A DNA stretch of 64,000 nt from Spongospora subterranea f. sp. subterranea (taxonomy: Eukaryota; Endomyxa: Phytomyxea; Phytomyxea; Plasmodiophorida): positions 62,001 through 126,000 of the forward strand of contig JAUGWO010000034.1 of assembly GCA_049724395.1 (NCBI GenBank). The letters are read 5' to 3'. The notes beneath the pieces were generated by a model that saw only the letters and a program-made list of their open reading frames with translations, had not been told where the DNA came from and made no database searches. Shown piece after piece: positions 63,571-64,000 of this stretch. A program made the position numbers and the translations under genes. Position 1 is the stretch's first letter. Each line of letters starts with the position of its first letter.

Positions 63571-64000
63571 ATGGACACGCCTGGCTTCGCCAGGGCGACA
63601 CGAAGCGACCTATTCGATCCAGATCTGTCAGAGTATCTCCCTTCCTACAAGGATATCGACAATCATGTCGACCAGAATGTCAGTGAATCTGTCTACACCG
63701 AAGCCGAGCTGGAGCAACTCGATAGTGAATTGGGAATGAATCCACGTAAAAAAGCCAGGGTCAGTTTTGCACGCTGTTACGTTAAAATTCTGGCGTGACG
63801 TTAATTGTCTTCCGTTTATTAGAGGGTACTGCAACGGCGTGACACGTTACCAGCTGAACTTGCAAAGAAAATGGGTAACAGCATTCATTGTTATTCAAAG
63901 ATGATTGCATCAACGACAATTAGGTGAGGCCAATATGATGTTCGTGAATCATGAGCTGGTCGGAGCTGCACAGTTATTGCTGGAAATTATCAAAGAGGCG
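63571..64000 (+). CDS. TFC4: TFIIIC TPR subunit (Tfc4/GTF3C3-like), partial at the right edge
   Basis: The tau131/TFIIIC102 subunit assembles TFIIIB on tRNA and 5S genes. Exon 1 from about 63571 (MDTPGFARATRSDLFDPDLS...) is acidic and ends KKAR. Exon 2 (RVLQRRDTLPAELAKKMG) lies between two short introns. Exon 3 begins at GEANMMFVNHELVGAAQLLL EIIKEA, which is the first TPR of the family (GEANxxFVxxxYxxAIxLLxEIIR). Phase is kept at both junctions. An upstream Met-less frame from 63466 may be leader. The rest lies beyond the window. Confidence 0.72.

Overview
The window is a gene-dense nuclear segment of a eukaryote. Conserved genes lie on both strands with short spacers, GT-AG introns are mostly 40-65 nt, and one pol III tRNA gene is present. 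The gene mix suggests an early-diverging fungus or a related opisthokont protist (chytrid, rozellid or aphelid type). It includes a WH1-CRIB-WH2 WASP, a cAMP-receptor-type GPCR, a LIM plus villin-headpiece actin adaptor, BAG6, a UBAC2/Dsc2-like rhomboid pseudoprotease, Prp40, Sde2, mevalonate decarboxylase and mitochondrial GatC. This placement is inferred from protein families alone and is not certain.

Layout. 0-5 kb: CCDC47 (partial), PRP19, an XPA-like protein. 4.8-10 kb: three related orphan secreted/single-pass membrane proteins around GatC and tRNA-Leu(AAG). 11-12.5 kb: rhomboid-like membrane protein. 13.1-14.25 kb: two hairpin (foldback/MITE-like) elements and a minisatellite. 15-26.8 kb: PRP40, BAG6, an EF-hand protein, a putative membrane protein, TFIIH p44 (SSL1), an 86-bp minisatellite and a coiled-coil orphan. 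27-32.6 kb: a GTCGAC-rich patch, uridine kinase, a short-chain dehydrogenase, a small membrane protein and a 7TM receptor. 32.9-37 kb: pogo-like transposase and OTU remnants, a phosphonate-type cytidylyltransferase, and a 1.73-kb Mutator-like element with 9-bp target duplications. 37-38.9 kb: eIF3f and a coiled-coil gene. 38.7-46.9 kb: a tandem segmental duplication carrying an MFS transporter and the SH3-LIM-headpiece gene. 47-50 kb: remnants of Penelope-like, copia and mariner elements. 50.4-64 kb: SDE2, WASP, HSP10, QPRT, MVD1, a U-box-like protein, ERV46/ERGIC3 and the start of a TFIIIC TPR subunit.

The genes are mainly housekeeping: splicing (PRP19, PRP40, SDE2), transcription and repair (SSL1, XPA-like, TFIIIC), ER and Golgi proteostasis (CCDC47, BAG6, UBAC2-like, ERV46), mitochondria (GatC, HSP10), NAD and isoprenoid synthesis. 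Genes with surface or actin roles are interspersed (orphan membrane proteins, GPCR, MFS, WASP, LIM-headpiece), which would fit an amoeboid, zoosporic or phagotrophic cell. The most notable points are the duplication in which each copy kept a different intact gene, the Mutator-like element carrying a USP-like box, the stand-alone phosphonate-pathway cytidylyltransferase, and the orphan membrane-protein cluster. Three conserved genes show a one-step reading-frame slip with no accompanying stop, so the assembly may contain small indels.
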